Assembly (NCBI RefSeq): GCF_004028155.1
Contig: NZ_SBII01000001.1
Span: 558,001 to 622,000 of the forward strand
DNA from: Flavobacterium cerinum
Lineage (GTDB): Bacteria > Bacteroidota > Bacteroidia > Flavobacteriales > Flavobacteriaceae
Length of the DNA: 64,000 bases
Reading direction: 5' to 3'
Positions within the stretch are counted from its first letter, which is position 1. Each line of letters begins with the position of its first letter. Positions 43,055-55,112 of the stretch are shown here, piece by piece. The notes beneath the pieces were generated by a model that worked only from the letters and a program-made list of their open reading frames with translations, did no database searches and was not told the DNA's origin. The position numbers and the translations under genes are program-made.

Positions 43055-46000
43055 ATGATAACAAATCAGACTGAAAGATTAAATTTTGCCTCAACAAAAA
43101 ACATCCCTGATTACCCGGACTTCCTTGACATTCAGGTAAAATCCTTTAAGGATTTTTTCCAGCTTGAAACCAAATCAGATGAAAGAGGCAACGAAGGTCT
43201 TTATAACACCTTCATGGAAAACTTTCCGATTACTGATACTAGAAATCAGTTTGTATTGGAGTTCCTTGATTACTTTGTTGATCCGCCACGTTATACAATT
43301 GAAGAATGTATAGACAGAGGGCTTACATATAGTGTACCTTTAAAAGCAAGGTTGAAATTATATTGTACAGACCCCGAGCATGAAGATTTTGAAACAATTG
43401 TACAAGATGTATATTTGGGAACTATCCCATACATGACACCAAGCGGTACCTTTGTTATCAACGGTGCAGAACGTGTTGTTGTATCACAGCTTCACAGGTC
43501 TCCCGGAGTTTTCTTTGGCCAGTCATTCCATGCAAACGGAACAAAATTATACTCTGCAAGGGTAATACCTTTCAAAGGTTCGTGGATAGAGTTTGCCACT
43601 GATATTAACAGTGTGATGTATGCTTACATTGACAGGAAGAAAAAATTACCTGTTACTACACTATTTAGAGCTATTGGTTTTGAAAGGGATAAAGATATCC
43701 TTGAAATATTTGACCTTGCTGAAGAAATCAAGGTATCAAAAACAGGTCTTAAAAAGTATATCGGAAGAAGGCTTGCTGCACGTGTATTGAATACTTGGCA
43801 CGAAGATTTCGTGGATGAGGATACAGGTGAGGTAGTTTCTATCGAGCGTAACGAGATTATATTAGACAGAGATACTATTATCGATAAAGATAATGTTGAA
43901 GAGATCATTGATTCTAATGTAAAAACGATACTGCTTCATAAAGAGGATAACAATCAGGCAGATTATGCTATTATCCATAATACTTTACAGAAAGACCCTA
44001 CTAACTCTGAAAAAGAAGCTGTAGAGCATATTTACCGTCAGCTGCGTAATGCAGAACCACCTGATGAGGAAACAGCTCGAGGCATTATAGATAAATTGTT
44101 CTTCTCAGATCAACGTTATAACTTAGGTGAAGTTGGTCGTTACAGAATGAACAAAAAACTTGGTCTTGACATTCCAATGGAAAAGCAAGTGCTTACCAAA
44201 GAGGATATCATTACCATTGTAAAATACCTTATTGAGCTTATCAACTCTAAAGCAGAGATTGATGATATTGACCACTTATCTAACCGTCGTGTACGTACAG
44301 TAGGTGAGCAGTTATCTGCACAATTCGGTGTAGGTCTTGCGCGTATGGCGAGAACTATTAGAGAGCGTATGAACGTTAGAGATAACGAGGTGTTTACACC
44401 TATCGACCTTATCAATGCTAAAACATTGTCGTCGGTAATCAACTCTTTCTTTGGTACAAACCAGTTATCGCAGTTTATGGACCAGACTAACCCTCTAGCT
44501 GAGATAACCCACAAAAGAAGGTTATCTGCACTAGGACCAGGTGGTCTTTCCAGAGAACGTGCAGGATTTGAGGTACGTGACGTTCATTATACTCACTATG
44601 GCCGTTTATGTCCTATCGAAACGCCTGAGGGGCCAAACATTGGTTTGATCTCTTCTCTAGGTGTTTACGCTAAGGTAAATGGTATGGGCTTTATTGAAAC
44701 GCCTTACCGTAAAGTAACTGATGGTAAAGTAGATTTAGTTTCAACTCCAATATACCTGAGCGCTGAAGAAGAAGAAGGTAAGATGATTGCTCAGGCAAAC
44801 ATCGCAATGGATGCTGAAGGTAAAATTACTGCTGACAAAGTTATTGCTCGTGAAGAGGGTGACTTCCCTGTAGTTGATCCGGTAGCGGTTCATTATACAG
44901 ACGTTGCACCTAACCAGATCGCTTCGATTTCGGCTTCATTGATTCCATTCCTGGAACATGATGATGCTAACCGTGCGTTGATGGGATCGAACATGATGCG
45001 TCAGGCAGTTCCATTATTACGTCCGGAAGCACCAATTGTAGGTACAGGTTTAGAGCGCCAAGTGGCTTCTGATTCAAGGGTACTTATCAATGCTGAAGGT
45101 TCGGGAACTGTTGAGTATGTTGATGCTAACATGATTACCATTAAATATGACAGAACTGATCGTGAGAGAAGTGTAAGCTTTGATACCGATGAGAAAACAT
45201 ATCAGTTGATCAAGTTTAGAAAAACTAACCAGAGTACAAGTATCAACCTTAAGCCTATCGTAAGAAGAGGTGACAGAGTGAAATTGGGTCAGGTTCTTTG
45301 TGAAGGTTATGCTACGCAAAATGGTGAGCTTGCTCTTGGTAGAAACCTAAAAGTGGCGTTCATGCCATGGAAAGGTTACAACTTTGAGGATGCGATCGTG
45401 ATCTCTGAAAAAGTTGTTCGTGATGATATCTTCACGTCGATCCACGTAGATGACTATTCACTTGAAGTAAGGGATACAAAATTAGGTAACGAAGAGTTAA
45501 CTAATGATATTCCTAACGTAAGTGAAGAAGCTACTAAAGATCTTGACGAAAACGGTATGATCAGGATTGGTGCCGAGGTTAAACCTGGCGATATCCTAAT
45601 CGGTAAGATTACTCCTAAAGGAGAATCTGATCCAACACCGGAAGAAAAACTTTTACGTGCAATTTTTGGTGACAAAGCAGGTGATGTAAAAGATGCTTCA
45701 TTAAAAGCGTCTCCTTCATTACATGGTGTTGTACTTGATAAAAAACTGTTTGCGCGTGCCGTTAAGGACAAACGTAAACGTACAAAAGATAAAGACGATT
45801 TAGGAAAACTTGAAATGGATTTTGAAGTTAAGTTCAGCGAACTTAAAGATAAATTAATTGACAAATTATTCAATATCGTTAATGGAAAAACTTCTCAGGG
45901 AGTAATGAATGATTTGGGTGAAGAAGTATTACCAAAAGGTAAGAAATACACTCAGAAAATGTTGTATGCTGTTGAAGATTTTGCTCACTTAACTAAAGGA

Positions 46001-46867
46001 CAGTGGACTACGGATGACGAAACCAATGCAATGGTTAACGATCTTATCCACAACTATAAAATTAAGCTGAATGACCTTCAGGGTGCATTAAGAAGAGAGA
46101 AATTCACCATTACTGTTGGAGATGAACTTCCGTCAGGAATTTTAAAACTTGCTAAAGTTTATATCGCTAAGAAACGTAAACTTAAAGTGGGAGATAAAAT
46201 GGCGGGACGTCACGGTAACAAAGGTATTGTTGCTAAGATCGTACGTCAGGAAGATATGCCGTTCCTTGAGGATGGTACTCCTGTGGACATCGTGCTTAAC
46301 CCGCTTGGTGTACCTTCACGTATGAACATCGGACAGATTTATGAAACAGTTCTTGGATGGGCAGGTCAGGATTTAGGAAGGAAGTTTGCAACACCAATTT
46401 TTGATGGTGCTACTCTTGATCAAATCAATGAATTAACAGACGAGGCTGGAATTCCAAGATTTGGACATACTTACCTGTATGATGGAGGAACCGGAGAACG
46501 TTTCCACCAAGCTGCAACCGTAGGTGTTATCTATATGCTTAAATTAGGGCACATGGTAGACGATAAGATGCACGCACGTTCTATTGGTCCATACTCGCTT
46601 ATCACGCAGCAGCCTCTTGGAGGTAAAGCGCAATTTGGTGGTCAGCGTTTTGGAGAGATGGAGGTTTGGGCTCTTGAGGCTTACGGTGCATCTAGTACCC
46701 TTAGGGAGATACTGACTGTTAAATCGGATGACGTTATTGGTAGAGCTAAAACTTACGAAGCTATCGTTAAGGGTGAAACTATGCCGGAACCGGGATTACC
46801 TGAATCGTTCAATGTATTAATGCATGAACTTAAAGGTCTTGGACTTGACATCAGATTAGAAGAATAA
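43055..46867 (+). CDS. rpoB: DNA-directed RNA polymerase subunit beta
   Basis: 1270 residues from the ATG at 43055; a TTG one codon earlier is not needed. Hallmarks include the rifampicin-region segments [19 protein letters not shown] and [20 protein letters not shown], then [14 protein letters not shown], and the catalytic-region [12 protein letters not shown]. The rifampicin pocket looks wild-type by eye (Asp, His, Arg and Ser residues intact). Separated from rplL by an attenuator and from rpoC by a GC-rich hairpin. Confidence 0.99.
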   Translation: MITNQTERLNFASTKNIPDYPDFLDIQVKSFKDFFQLETKSDERGNEGLYNTFMENFPITDTRNQFVLEFLDYFVDPPRYTIEECIDRGLTYSVPLKARLKLYCTDPEHEDFETIVQDVYLGTIPYMTPSGTFVINGAERVVVSQLHRSPGVFFGQSFHANGTKLYSARVIPFKGSWIEFATDINSVMYAYIDRKKKLPVTTLFRAIGFERDKDILEIFDLAEEIKVSKTGLKKYIGRRLAARVLNTWHEDFVDEDTGEVVSIERNEIILDRDTIIDKDNVEEIIDSNVKTILLHKEDNNQADYAIIHNTLQKDPTNSEKEAVEHIYRQLRNAEPPDEETARGIIDKLFFSDQRYNLGEVGRYRMNKKLGLDIPMEKQVLTKEDIITIVKYLIELINSKAEIDDIDHLSNRRVRTVGEQLSAQFGVGLARMARTIRERMNVRDNEVFTPIDLINAKTLSSVINSFFGTNQLSQFMDQTNPLAEITHKRRLSALGPGGLSRERAGFEVRDVHYTHYGRLCPIETPEGPNIGLISSLGVYAKVNGMGFIETPYRKVTDGKVDLVSTPIYLSAEEEEGKMIAQANIAMDAEGKITADKVIAREEGDFPVVDPVAVHYTDVAPNQIASISASLIPFLEHDDANRALMGSNMMRQAVPLLRPEAPIVGTGLERQVASDSRVLINAEGSGTVEYVDANMITIKYDRTDRERSVSFDTDEKTYQLIKFRKTNQSTSINLKPIVRRGDRVKLGQVLCEGYATQNGELALGRNLKVAFMPWKGYNFEDAIVISEKVVRDDIFTSIHVDDYSLEVRDTKLGNEELTNDIPNVSEEATKDLDENGMIRIGAEVKPGDILIGKITPKGESDPTPEEKLLRAIFGDKAGDVKDASLKASPSLHGVVLDKKLFARAVKDKRKRTKDKDDLGKLEMDFEVKFSELKDKLIDKLFNIVNGKTSQGVMNDLGEEVLPKGKKYTQKMLYAVEDFAHLTKGQWTTDDETNAMVNDLIHNYKIKLNDLQGALRREKFTITVGDELPSGILKLAKVYIAKKRKLKVGDKMAGRHGNKGIVAKIVRQEDMPFLEDGTPVDIVLNPLGVPSRMNIGQIYETVLGWAGQDLGRKFATPIFDGATLDQINELTDEAGIPRFGHTYLYDGGTGERFHQAATVGVIYMLKLGHMVDDKMHARSIGPYSLITQQPLGGKAQFGGQRFGEMEVWALEAYGASSTLREILTVKSDDVIGRAKTYEAIVKGETMPEPGLPESFNVLMHELKGLGLDIRLEE

Positions 46868-46875
46868 ATTTCCAT

Positions 46876-46899
46876 GGGAACGGCTTTGCGGCCGTTCCC
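46876..46899 (+). terminator. GC-rich hairpin between rpoB and rpoC
   Basis: GGGAACGGC at 46876-46884 pairs with GCCGTTCCC at 46891-46899 around a 6-nt loop. The nearest T-run is 11 bp further on, so it is more likely an mRNA stability or processing element than a true terminator. Confidence 0.55.
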
Positions 46900-46936
46900 T
46901 TCTATACTTTTTTAATAAATCGATAGATTACATATC

Positions 46937-49900
46937 ATGACGAGATTAAAAGATAAAAATACCGTTAAAAGGTTCAACAAGATTTCCATCGGACTTGCTT
47001 CGCCGGAATCTATTCTTGCTGAATCAAGAGGTGAAGTTCTTAAGCCGGAAACAATTAACTATCGTACACACAAACCGGAAAGAGACGGCCTTTTCTGTGA
47101 GCGTATTTTCGGTCCTGTAAAGGATTTTGAATGTGCTTGTGGTAAATATAAAAGGATTCGTTATAAAGGGATTGTTTGTGACCGATGCGGTGTTGAAGTT
47201 ACCGAAAAGAAAGTACGCCGTGACAGGGTAGGACACATCAATCTTGTAGTGCCTATTGCTCACATATGGTATTTCCGTTCGCTTCCTAATAAAATTGGTT
47301 ATATCCTTGGCTTACCGTCTAAAAAATTAGACATGATCATATACTATGAAAGGTATGTGGTTATTCAGGCTGGTATTGCTAAAGGTGCAGAAGGTGAATC
47401 ACTTTCTAGACTAGACTTTTTAACTGAAGAAGAGTACCTAAATATATTAGATACCCTTCCTGCAGAAAATCAATATTTAGACGACAACGACCCTAACAAG
47501 TTTATTGCTAAAATGGGTGCTGAGTGTATTATGGATCTTTTGGCAAGAATTGACCTTGATGTTCTTTCTTACCAACTGCGCCACAGTGCAAATACAGAAA
47601 CGTCTAAACAACGTAAAACGGAAGCCCTTAAAAGGCTTCAGGTAGTAGAATCATTCCGTGAGTCTAACAACAATAGGGAAAACCGCCCAGAGTGGATGAT
47701 CCTTAAAGTTATACCGGTTATCCCACCAGAGCTTCGCCCATTAGTGCCGCTTGATGGAGGACGTTTTGCAACTTCCGATTTGAACGACCTTTACAGAAGA
47801 GTAATCATCCGTAACAACCGTTTAAAAAGGTTAATGGAGATCAAAGCTCCGGAAGTTATCCTTCGTAACGAAAAGCGTATGCTGCAGGAATCTGTAGATT
47901 CACTTTTTGATAATACAAGAAAAGCTTCTGCTGTTAAAACAGAATCTAACAGACCATTAAAATCATTATCAGATTCATTAAAAGGTAAACAAGGTCGTTT
48001 CCGTCAAAACCTTCTGGGTAAACGTGTTGACTACTCTGCACGTTCGGTAATCGTCGTTGGACCAGAAATGAAACTTTTTGAATGTGGTCTTCCTAAAGAT
48101 ATGGCTGCTGAACTTTACAAACCATTCGTTATCAGGAAACTGATTGAACGTGGAATTGTAAAAACAGTTAAGTCAGCTAAGAAAATAATAGACAAGAAAG
48201 AACCTGTAGTTTGGGATATCCTTGAAAACGTAATTAAAGGTCACCCTGTATTACTAAACAGGGCTCCTACTTTGCACAGACTTGGTATCCAGGCTTTCCA
48301 GCCAAAACTTATTGAAGGAAAAGCGATTCAGCTTCACCCATTAGTATGTACGGCATTTAATGCGGATTTTGATGGTGACCAGATGGCGGTACACCTTCCG
48401 TTAGGACCAGAGGCTATTCTTGAAGCACAGTTATTAATGCTTGCTTCTCACAATATCCTTAACCCTGCAAACGGTGCGCCTATCACGGTACCTTCTCAAG
48501 ACATGGTACTTGGTCTGTACTACATGACCAAAGAACGTCTTTCTACTCCTGAGAAGAAAATATTAGGTGAAGGCCTTACATTCTATTCTGCAGAAGAAGT
48601 AAATATTGCATTAAACGAAGGCAGGTTAGAACTTAATGCCCGTGTGAGAATACGTGCTAAAGATTTTAACGAAGAAGGAGAACTTGTTTACAAAATTATC
48701 CAGACAACTGCTGGTAGGGTATTATTTAATGAGGTTGTGCCGCAAGCGGCAGGATACATCAATGAGATCCTTACTAAAAAATCATTAAGGGATATTATCG
48801 GTTCTATTTTAAGTGTTACCGATGTGCCTACAACGGCTGCGTTCCTTGATAATATGAAAGATATGGGTTACAAATTCGCCTTCAAAGGTGGATTGTCATT
48901 CAGCTTAGGTGATATTATTATCCCTGCTAGAAAACAGGAACTTATTGACGATGCAAACGAGCAGGTTGATGCGATTTCTGTTAACTATAACATGGGTCTT
49001 ATTACTAACAACGAGCGTTACAACCAGGTTATTGACGTGTGGACATCTACGAATGCTACGCTTACAGAACTTGCCATGAAAAACATTAGAGAAGACCAGC
49101 AAGGTTTCAACTCGGTTTACATGATGCTTGATTCTGGGGCGAGGGGTTCTAAAGAACAGATTCGTCAGTTAACAGGTATGCGTGGTTTGATGGCTAAGCC
49201 TAAAAAATCTACTGCCGGTGGTGGTGAGATTATTGAAAACCCGATCCTTTCTAACTTTAAGGAAGGTCTTTCGATCCTTGAGTACTTTATTTCTACTCAC
49301 GGTGCTCGTAAAGGTCTTGCGGATACTGCTCTTAAAACGGCAGATGCCGGGTACCTTACAAGAAGGCTGCATGACGTTTCTCAAGACGTTATTGTAAACT
49401 CTGTAGATTGTGGTACACTTAGGGGTATTGAAGTATCAGCGTTAAAGAAAAATGAAGAGATTGTTGAGACTCTAGGTGAAAGAATCTTAGGTCGTGTTGC
49501 TTTACAGGATGTAATTAACCCGTTAACGAGTGAAATTCTTGTACATGCAGGCGAGCAGATTAAAGAAGCTGAAGTTAAAGCTATAAATGCTGCACCAATA
49601 GAGAGAGTAGAAGTACGTTCTCCATTAACATGTGAAGCAAGAAAAGGTATCTGTGCAAAATGTTACGGTCGTAACCTTGCAACCGGTAAAATGACCCAAA
49701 GAGGTGAAGCAGTAGGTGTTATTGCAGCACAGTCAATTGGTGAGCCGGGAACTCAGCTTACACTTCGTACATTCCACGTTGGTGGTGTTGCGGGTGGTAT
49801 TTCTGAGGAGTCAAGCATTGTTACACGTTTCGCAGGTAGACTTGAAATAGAAGACCTTAAAACTGTAAAAGGCGAAGATCTTGAAGGTAACCCTACAGAT

Positions 49901-51235
49901 ATCGTTGTTTCACGTTCTTCTGAATTAAAATTAGTTGACGAGAAAACAGGAATTCTATTAAATACACACAATATTCCTTACGGTTCAAGCATCTATGTTA
50001 AAGATGGTGATGTCGTAGAAAAAGGAACTACTATATGTAAGTGGGACCCGTATAATGGTGTAATTATTTCTGAATTTACAGGTAAAGTAGCTTATGAAGA
50101 TATCGAGCAGGGACAATCGTTCATGGTTGAAATCGATGAGCAGACCGGATTCCAGGAAAAAGTAATCTCTGAGGCAAGGAACAAGAAATTAATCCCAACC
50201 TTATTGATTTACGGTAAAGAAGGAGAACTTATCCGTTCTTATAACTTACCAGTTGGAGCCCACCTTATGGTAGACAACGGTGAGAAAATTAAAGCAGGTA
50301 AGATCCTTGTTAAAATACCAAGACGTTCGTCTAAAGCAGGCGATATCACGGGAGGTCTTCCAAGGATTACAGAGCTTCTTGAAGCACGTAACCCTTCTAA
50401 CCCGGCTGTGGTATCTGAAATTGACGGTGTTGTTTCATTCGGTAAGATCAAAAGGGGTAACCGTGAGATCGTAATCGAGTCTAAATTTGGTGAGGTTAAG
50501 AAATATTTAGTTAAATTATCTAACCAGATCCTTGTTCAGGAAAATGACTACGTTAAAGCTGGTTTACCATTGTCAGACGGTGCTATTACTCCTGAGGATA
50601 TCCTTAGAATTCAAGGCCCATCTGCAGTACAACAGTACTTAGTAAACGAGATTCAGGAAGTTTACCGTCTTCAGGGTGTTAAGATCAATGACAAACACTT
50701 TGAGGTTGTAATCCGCCAAATGATGCGTAAAGTAAGAGTTCAGGATCCGGGAGATACACTTTTCCTTGAAGACCAACTAATACATACGTCTGACTTTATT
50801 GTGGAGAACGATAAACTTTATGGAATGAAAGTTGTAGAAGACGAAGGAGATTCTGATACGCTTAAAGCTGGTCAGATCATCACACCACGTGAACTAAGAG
50901 ATGAGAATTCGTTATTAAAACGTAATGATAAGAACTTAGTAACTGCAAGAGATGTAGTTCCTGCAACGGCAACTCCGGTGCTTCAGGGTATTACAAGAGC
51001 GTCGCTACAAACTAAATCATTCATCTCTGCTGCATCGTTCCAGGAAACTACAAAAGTACTGAACGAAGCTGCTGTAGCTGGTAAAGTTGACGGACTTGAA
51101 GGACTTAAAGAGAACGTTATCGTTGGTCACAGAATCCCTGCTGGTACAGGTATGAGAGATTACGACAACACTATCGTAGGTTCTAAAGAAGAATATAATG
51201 AGCTATTAACTCCTAAGGAGGAATATAACTACTAA
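46937..51235 (+). CDS. rpoC: DNA-directed RNA polymerase subunit beta'
   Basis: 1432 residues. The N-terminal zinc ribbon has [20 protein letters not shown] (four Cys), the catalytic magnesium loop is [14 protein letters not shown], and a second zinc site is seen in [14 protein letters not shown]. The bridge-helix and trigger-loop regions are intact. It ends in [10 protein letters not shown]. It follows rpoB after a 69-bp gap and precedes the DUF3467 gene by 4 bp. Confidence 0.99.
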   Translation: MTRLKDKNTVKRFNKISIGLASPESILAESRGEVLKPETINYRTHKPERDGLFCERIFGPVKDFECACGKYKRIRYKGIVCDRCGVEVTEKKVRRDRVGHINLVVPIAHIWYFRSLPNKIGYILGLPSKKLDMIIYYERYVVIQAGIAKGAEGESLSRLDFLTEEEYLNILDTLPAENQYLDDNDPNKFIAKMGAECIMDLLARIDLDVLSYQLRHSANTETSKQRKTEALKRLQVVESFRESNNNRENRPEWMILKVIPVIPPELRPLVPLDGGRFATSDLNDLYRRVIIRNNRLKRLMEIKAPEVILRNEKRMLQESVDSLFDNTRKASAVKTESNRPLKSLSDSLKGKQGRFRQNLLGKRVDYSARSVIVVGPEMKLFECGLPKDMAAELYKPFVIRKLIERGIVKTVKSAKKIIDKKEPVVWDILENVIKGHPVLLNRAPTLHRLGIQAFQPKLIEGKAIQLHPLVCTAFNADFDGDQMAVHLPLGPEAILEAQLLMLASHNILNPANGAPITVPSQDMVLGLYYMTKERLSTPEKKILGEGLTFYSAEEVNIALNEGRLELNARVRIRAKDFNEEGELVYKIIQTTAGRVLFNEVVPQAAGYINEILTKKSLRDIIGSILSVTDVPTTAAFLDNMKDMGYKFAFKGGLSFSLGDIIIPARKQELIDDANEQVDAISVNYNMGLITNNERYNQVIDVWTSTNATLTELAMKNIREDQQGFNSVYMMLDSGARGSKEQIRQLTGMRGLMAKPKKSTAGGGEIIENPILSNFKEGLSILEYFISTHGARKGLADTALKTADAGYLTRRLHDVSQDVIVNSVDCGTLRGIEVSALKKNEEIVETLGERILGRVALQDVINPLTSEILVHAGEQIKEAEVKAINAAPIERVEVRSPLTCEARKGICAKCYGRNLATGKMTQRGEAVGVIAAQSIGEPGTQLTLRTFHVGGVAGGISEESSIVTRFAGRLEIEDLKTVKGEDLEGNPTDIVVSRSSELKLVDEKTGILLNTHNIPYGSSIYVKDGDVVEKGTTICKWDPYNGVIISEFTGKVAYEDIEQGQSFMVEIDEQTGFQEKVISEARNKKLIPTLLIYGKEGELIRSYNLPVGAHLMVDNGEKIKAGKILVKIPRRSSKAGDITGGLPRITELLEARNPSNPAVVSEIDGVVSFGKIKRGNREIVIESKFGEVKKYLVKLSNQILVQENDYVKAGLPLSDGAITPEDILRIQGPSAVQQYLVNEIQEVYRLQGVKINDKHFEVVIRQMMRKVRVQDPGDTLFLEDQLIHTSDFIVENDKLYGMKVVEDEGDSDTLKAGQIITPRELRDENSLLKRNDKNLVTARDVVPATATPVLQGITRASLQTKSFISAASFQETTKVLNEAAVAGKVDGLEGLKENVIVGHRIPAGTGMRDYDNTIVGSKEEYNELLTPKEEYNY

Positions 51236-51239
51236 TACA

Positions 51240-51551
51240 ATGAGCGATCAAAAACAACAACCGGGACAGATCAATATTGAACTGGATGAGAAAACAGCTG
51301 AGGGGACTTACAGTAACCTTGCTATAATCAATCATTCATCTTCAGAATTTGTTGTGGATTTTGTGAGCATTATGCCGGGTACGCCTAAGGCAAAAGTGAA
51401 ATCACGCATTGTGTTAACGCCTCAGCACGCAAAAAGGCTGCTAAAGGCATTAGGTGAAAACATCCACCGCTTTGAAAGTGCCCACGGTACGATAAGCGAT
51501 ACGGAGCAACCTGCACTCCCTTTAACATTTGGTCCTGCAGGGCAAGCTTAA
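51240..51551 (+). CDS. DUF3467 family protein
   Basis: 103 residues. The core NLAIINHSSSEFVVDFVSIMPG and VKSRIVLTPQHAKRLLKAL segments fit the small DUF3467 family, whose function is unknown. It lies 4 bp after rpoC and before the unit's terminator, so it must share the RNA polymerase transcript. This placement is common in Bacteroidota and hints at a role tied to transcription, but that is only inferred. Confidence 0.85.
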   Translation: MSDQKQQPGQINIELDEKTAEGTYSNLAIINHSSSEFVVDFVSIMPGTPKAKVKSRIVLTPQHAKRLLKALGENIHRFESAHGTISDTEQPALPLTFGPAGQA

Positions 51552-51559
51552 TACATACT

Positions 51560-51591
51560 AAAAACCCTCTCAGTAAATGAGAGGGTTTTTT
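51560..51591 (+). terminator. Terminator of the rpoBC-DUF3467 unit
   Basis: A 13-bp perfect stem (51560-51572 with 51578-51590) and a 5-nt loop; T-run on the downstream arm and A-run on the upstream arm, so it may also stop the minus-strand gene ending at 51630. Confidence 0.92.
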
Positions 51592-51629
51592 ATTTATATG
51601 AATTATTTGGTAAATATTATTTTTAGTTT

Positions 51630-52013
51630 TTAAAACTTTAGTTTTTTGCTGTATAATTTTTCGTAAGCTTCGCTGCATTCCCAGCAGCCGAAGTTTTTAA
51701 AGACTTTTTTTAAATATCTTTTTGCTGCACTTTCATTTCCCCGATAATGCACTGAGATGCCTAAATAATACCAAAATATTCCACTATGTATTCCATCTTC
51801 TTCTGCATTTTTTAGATAGTAGAAAGTTTTATCATAATCTTTTTGGATAAATGATTCTCGGGCAAGATTCATAAAATAATCAAAGTTTTTAAATTTTTGC
51901 TCCGGTATAAATGGATCTGGTATTCTAAAGTTTATATATGTTGTAACTGTTTGACAGTATCCATTATTTGATAGAACTACTGCGATTATTAAGATTAAAA
52001 TGTGTTTTTTCAG
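51630..52013 (-). CDS. Small secreted TPR-like protein, apparent CTG start
   Basis: An ATG at 51872 would give only 80 residues without a signal. The frame stays open upstream to a CTG at 52011-52013, immediately preceded by an in-frame TGA. From that CTG it reads (M)KKHILILIIAVVLSNNGYCQ, a good signal peptide, giving 127 residues. The mature part has a TPR/Sel1-like helical repeat (DYDKTFYYLKNAEEDG and YYLGISVHYRGNESAAKRYLKK). Either CTG is used as start or an ATG was mutated to CTG. Function unknown. It lies 73 bp after the acyltransferase gene on the same strand. Confidence 0.55.
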   Translation of the reverse strand: MKKHILILIIAVVLSNNGYCQTVTTYINFRIPDPFIPEQKFKNFDYFMNLARESFIQKDYDKTFYYLKNAEEDGIHSGIFWYYLGISVHYRGNESAAKRYLKKVFKNFGCWECSEAYEKLYSKKLKF

Positions 52014-52086
52014 TCAATACTATGATAAATAGGATTATTGAAATGAATTTGTTGGGTTTGTTTTGTGTTTTATCAAAGACTTTAGA

Positions 52087-53100
52087 TCATAAATATCTGT
52101 TTATTACAGGTATTTGTTTTAATGCCATGCTCACCATTGTACTTATAAACAAACATACTAAAGTGGTTGTAACGATCCCTACAAAAGGATTTATATAATT
52201 CCAGGTAAGATTAAGTGGTGCTATTTTGGTAAGTATTAAGATATGTACAAGATAGATATTGAAACTGTTTTTTGATATTATATCCCTGAGCTTAGATAAC
52301 GCCTTATTTTTTATGGTCGAATTGAAAAGGATAGTATAGATACCAATACTTTGTAATATTACATTGAGTGTATTGTAATTGTAAAACATTTCATGAAATT
52401 GATTTTGTTTCACCGAAAAGTAATAAGTGCCTCCAATAGTAAGAAGGCTTCCCGTAATAAAAAGCAGCCAGCCCATTTTTGGAGAATTTAAAGGATATTT
52501 AGAAAGATAGTACCCTAATATAAAATAACCCGTATACTCGGAGAAAATAGATATTTTAAAATTGGGCAGGTATTCATTTAGAGTATAACCATCAATTGTA
52601 ACAAAGACAAGCCATGCTACAAGGAAATATTCAAGATTGCTTTTAGATGCATTTTTCACATAAACCCTAATTATAGGAGTAATTATATATAAACCGATAA
52701 GCATATAGATATACCATAAGTGATAACTGCTTCCGTATATAAGATTTTGTAAAGCAAATTGACTAAATTCTTCTAAGTCATAATTTTTGATGAGATTTTT
52801 AATCCCATATCCATTTATGGTATAAATGAAACTAAAAATTAAAAACGGAATGATTATTTTAGATAGTTTATTTTTAAAAAAATCTTCAAGCCCATAATCC
52901 TTATTTAAAATAAAACTACCCGTGATCATGATAAATACGGGTACACAGAATCTTGCCAAACCGTCAAAAAAATTAGCAATATTCCAGTCCAGCATACTAA
53001 CAGAACCTAAACTTACTACGCCCGGACCGGCAACATGAAGCATAATAACTGTTATGGTGGCAATTACTCTTAGATTCTCCACCCATTCGATCTTGTTCAT
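52087..53100 (-). CDS. Acyltransferase 3 family membrane protein
   Basis: 337 residues with about ten hydrophobic helices. The N-terminus WVENLRVIATITVIMLHVAGPG carries the conserved Arg and His of the acyltransferase 3 (OafA/YrhL) family, which moves acetyl or other acyl groups onto surface sugars. FCVPVFIMITGSFIL fits the second helix. No polysaccharide genes lie near, so the acceptor is unknown. It has its own promoter region shared with the divergent mutL. Confidence 0.85.
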   Translation of the reverse strand: MNKIEWVENLRVIATITVIMLHVAGPGVVSLGSVSMLDWNIANFFDGLARFCVPVFIMITGSFILNKDYGLEDFFKNKLSKIIIPFLIFSFIYTINGYGIKNLIKNYDLEEFSQFALQNLIYGSSYHLWYIYMLIGLYIITPIIRVYVKNASKSNLEYFLVAWLVFVTIDGYTLNEYLPNFKISIFSEYTGYFILGYYLSKYPLNSPKMGWLLFITGSLLTIGGTYYFSVKQNQFHEMFYNYNTLNVILQSIGIYTILFNSTIKNKALSKLRDIISKNSFNIYLVHILILTKIAPLNLTWNYINPFVGIVTTTLVCLFISTMVSMALKQIPVINRYL

Positions 53101-53185
53101 TTTTTAGTATTTTTTTAACGTTTGTAAACATACCAAATTCTTTTATATTTCAATAGGCAAAATCCCTGCATTTCCAATCAGTGCT

Positions 53186-53218
53186 TTTGTGCCGTTCCAC
53201 AATATTTCCTTAACTTTG
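53186..53218 (+). promoter_or_regulatory. Promoter of mutL
   Basis: TTTG at 53186-53189, 21 nt, then TAACTTTG at 53211-53218. A full consensus -7 with an acceptable -33; the mutL ATG is 31 bp further on. Confidence 0.72.
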
Positions 53219-53249
53219 AAGCTATTCAATAAAAATATATCCCTTTCTA

Positions 53250-55112
53250 ATGTCGAGTATTATTCAATTGCTTCCAGACCACGTTGCCAACCAGATAGCT
53301 GCCGGAGAGGTAGTGCAGCGACCGGCATCGGTGGTAAAAGAATTGTTGGAAAATGCAGTTGATGCAGGTGCTTCCGAGATAAAACTTATCGTAAAAGACG
53401 CTGGTAAAACCCTTATTCAGGTTATAGATAATGGTAAAGGAATGTCGGTTACCGATTCCCGTTTGTGTTTTGAGCGTCATGCTACATCAAAAATACGTTT
53501 TGCAGAAGATTTGTTTTCACTCCACACTAAAGGCTTTAGAGGAGAGGCACTCGCTTCTATTGCTGCTATTGCTCATGTGGAGATGAAAACCAAACAGGAT
53601 CAGGAAGAACTGGGGACCCATATTGTTATTGAAGGAAGTAAGTTTATCTCTCAGGAAGTAGCAGTATTACCACGAGGAACATCTTTTGCTATAAAAAATC
53701 TATTTTTCAACATACCTGCCCGGCGTAATTTCCTGAAGTCAGATACAGTTGAATTCCGCCATATTGTTGACGAATTCGAACGTGTAGCTTTGGCGCACTC
53801 AAATATTGGCTTTATACTTTACCATAATGGGAGCGAAATGTTTAACCTGCCATCGTCAAATCCGCGTCAGCGTATTGTAAACATTTTTAGCGGGCGTACC
53901 AATGAAAAGCTTGTTCCTGTAAAAGAAAGTACAGAGATTGTAGAAATTGAAGGTTTTGTGTGTAAACCAGAATTTGCTAAGAAGAACAGGGGAGAGCAGT
54001 TCTTTTTTGTGAATGACCGTTTTATTAAAAGCGGTTATCTGCATCATGCCGTATCTGCAGCTTATGAAGGACTATTGAAAGATGGCTCGCAGCCAGGGTA
54101 TTTTCTGTATCTTACGGTTCCGCCGAATACTATAGATATTAATATCCATCCAACGAAAACAGAGGTAAAGTTTGACGATGAACATGCACTGTATGCTATA
54201 CTGCGTTCTGCGATAAAACATAGTCTTGGGCAGTTTAATGTGGCACCTGTTCTTGATTTTGACCGCGATGCTAATTTAGACACACCATACAATTATGAAA
54301 ATAAGGAAGCAGTAATGCCAACGGTAGTGGTAGACAGGAGTTATAACCCGTTTGCAGACGAAAAACCGTCTCGACCTACATCTGCTTCATTTTCGTCTTC
54401 GCCATCTTTTAGAAAGGCCGAAAAGGCTCCGGTTTGGGAAAGTCTTTATACAGAACTGACACAAACATCGGAAGAGGTTGAAGGATTTAGCTTTGAATCG
54501 GAAGAAGTGACAGGTTCATTGTTTAATGACAATGAAGTGGAACAGGCAGTTCAAAAAACCTACCAAATTCATAAAAAGTATATTGTAAGCCCTATTAAAT
54601 CCGGGATGGTTATAATTGATCAGAAAAGAGCACACCAACGTATTCTATATGAGCAATTTTTGACTAATATTACAGTACATCATGCAGCAAGCCAGCAATT
54701 GCTGTTTCCGTTAATGCTGTACTTTAATAGATCCGAACTGGATCTAATTGAAGAGATGAGAGGAGCATTGGAAAATACTGGCTTTGTTTTTGCTGAATTC
54801 AACAGCGATCACATTGTTATCTCAGGATTACCCGTAAATGTTGTAGAAAGTGAAGTGTCAATTTTGATTGAAGAACTTATAAGCGACCTGCAGCAGGAAG
54901 TGCCCGACACCAGTTTTAGCCAAAGCGACAGTATTGCAAAATCTATGGCGCGCAGCCTTGCTATAAAAACAGGTATACTGTTAACCGAAAAAGAACAGGA
55001 AAATATGGTGAACTCACTCTTTGCATGTAAAGAACCGGGAGTTTCGCCTTTTCATAAACCAACTTTCATCACCGTGAGTGTGGAAGATTTAGATAAACGA
55101 TTTGCTATATGA
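53250..55112 (+). CDS. mutL: DNA mismatch repair protein MutL
   Basis: 620 residues. The N-terminal GHKL ATPase is intact: IAAGEVVQRPASVVKELLEN, DNGKGM, FERHATSKI and KGFRGEALASI. A low-complexity linker spans about 355-425, then the C-terminal dimerisation domain. The endonuclease motif DQHA(X)2E(X)4E appears as DQKRAHQRILYE at 457-468, with the key His, Ala and first Glu replaced. The C-terminal CPHGRPT is changed to VSPFHKPT. It is first of a plus-strand run; the rhomboid gene overlaps its stop by 4 bp. Confidence 0.96.
   Translation: MSSIIQLLPDHVANQIAAGEVVQRPASVVKELLENAVDAGASEIKLIVKDAGKTLIQVIDNGKGMSVTDSRLCFERHATSKIRFAEDLFSLHTKGFRGEALASIAAIAHVEMKTKQDQEELGTHIVIEGSKFISQEVAVLPRGTSFAIKNLFFNIPARRNFLKSDTVEFRHIVDEFERVALAHSNIGFILYHNGSEMFNLPSSNPRQRIVNIFSGRTNEKLVPVKESTEIVEIEGFVCKPEFAKKNRGEQFFFVNDRFIKSGYLHHAVSAAYEGLLKDGSQPGYFLYLTVPPNTIDINIHPTKTEVKFDDEHALYAILRSAIKHSLGQFNVAPVLDFDRDANLDTPYNYENKEAVMPTVVVDRSYNPFADEKPSRPTSASFSSSPSFRKAEKAPVWESLYTELTQTSEEVEGFSFESEEVTGSLFNDNEVEQAVQKTYQIHKKYIVSPIKSGMVIIDQKRAHQRILYEQFLTNITVHHAASQQLLFPLMLYFNRSELDLIEEMRGALENTGFVFAEFNSDHIVISGLPVNVVESEVSILIEELISDLQQEVPDTSFSQSDSIAKSMARSLAIKTGILLTEKEQENMVNSLFACKEPGVSPFHKPTFITVSVEDLDKRFAI

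Noticed and set aside
51215..51221. AAGGAGG near the end of rpoC as a Shine-Dalgarno for the DUF3467 gene
   Set aside because: It is 18 nt from the ATG, too far to act, and encodes the conserved rpoC end (PKEE).
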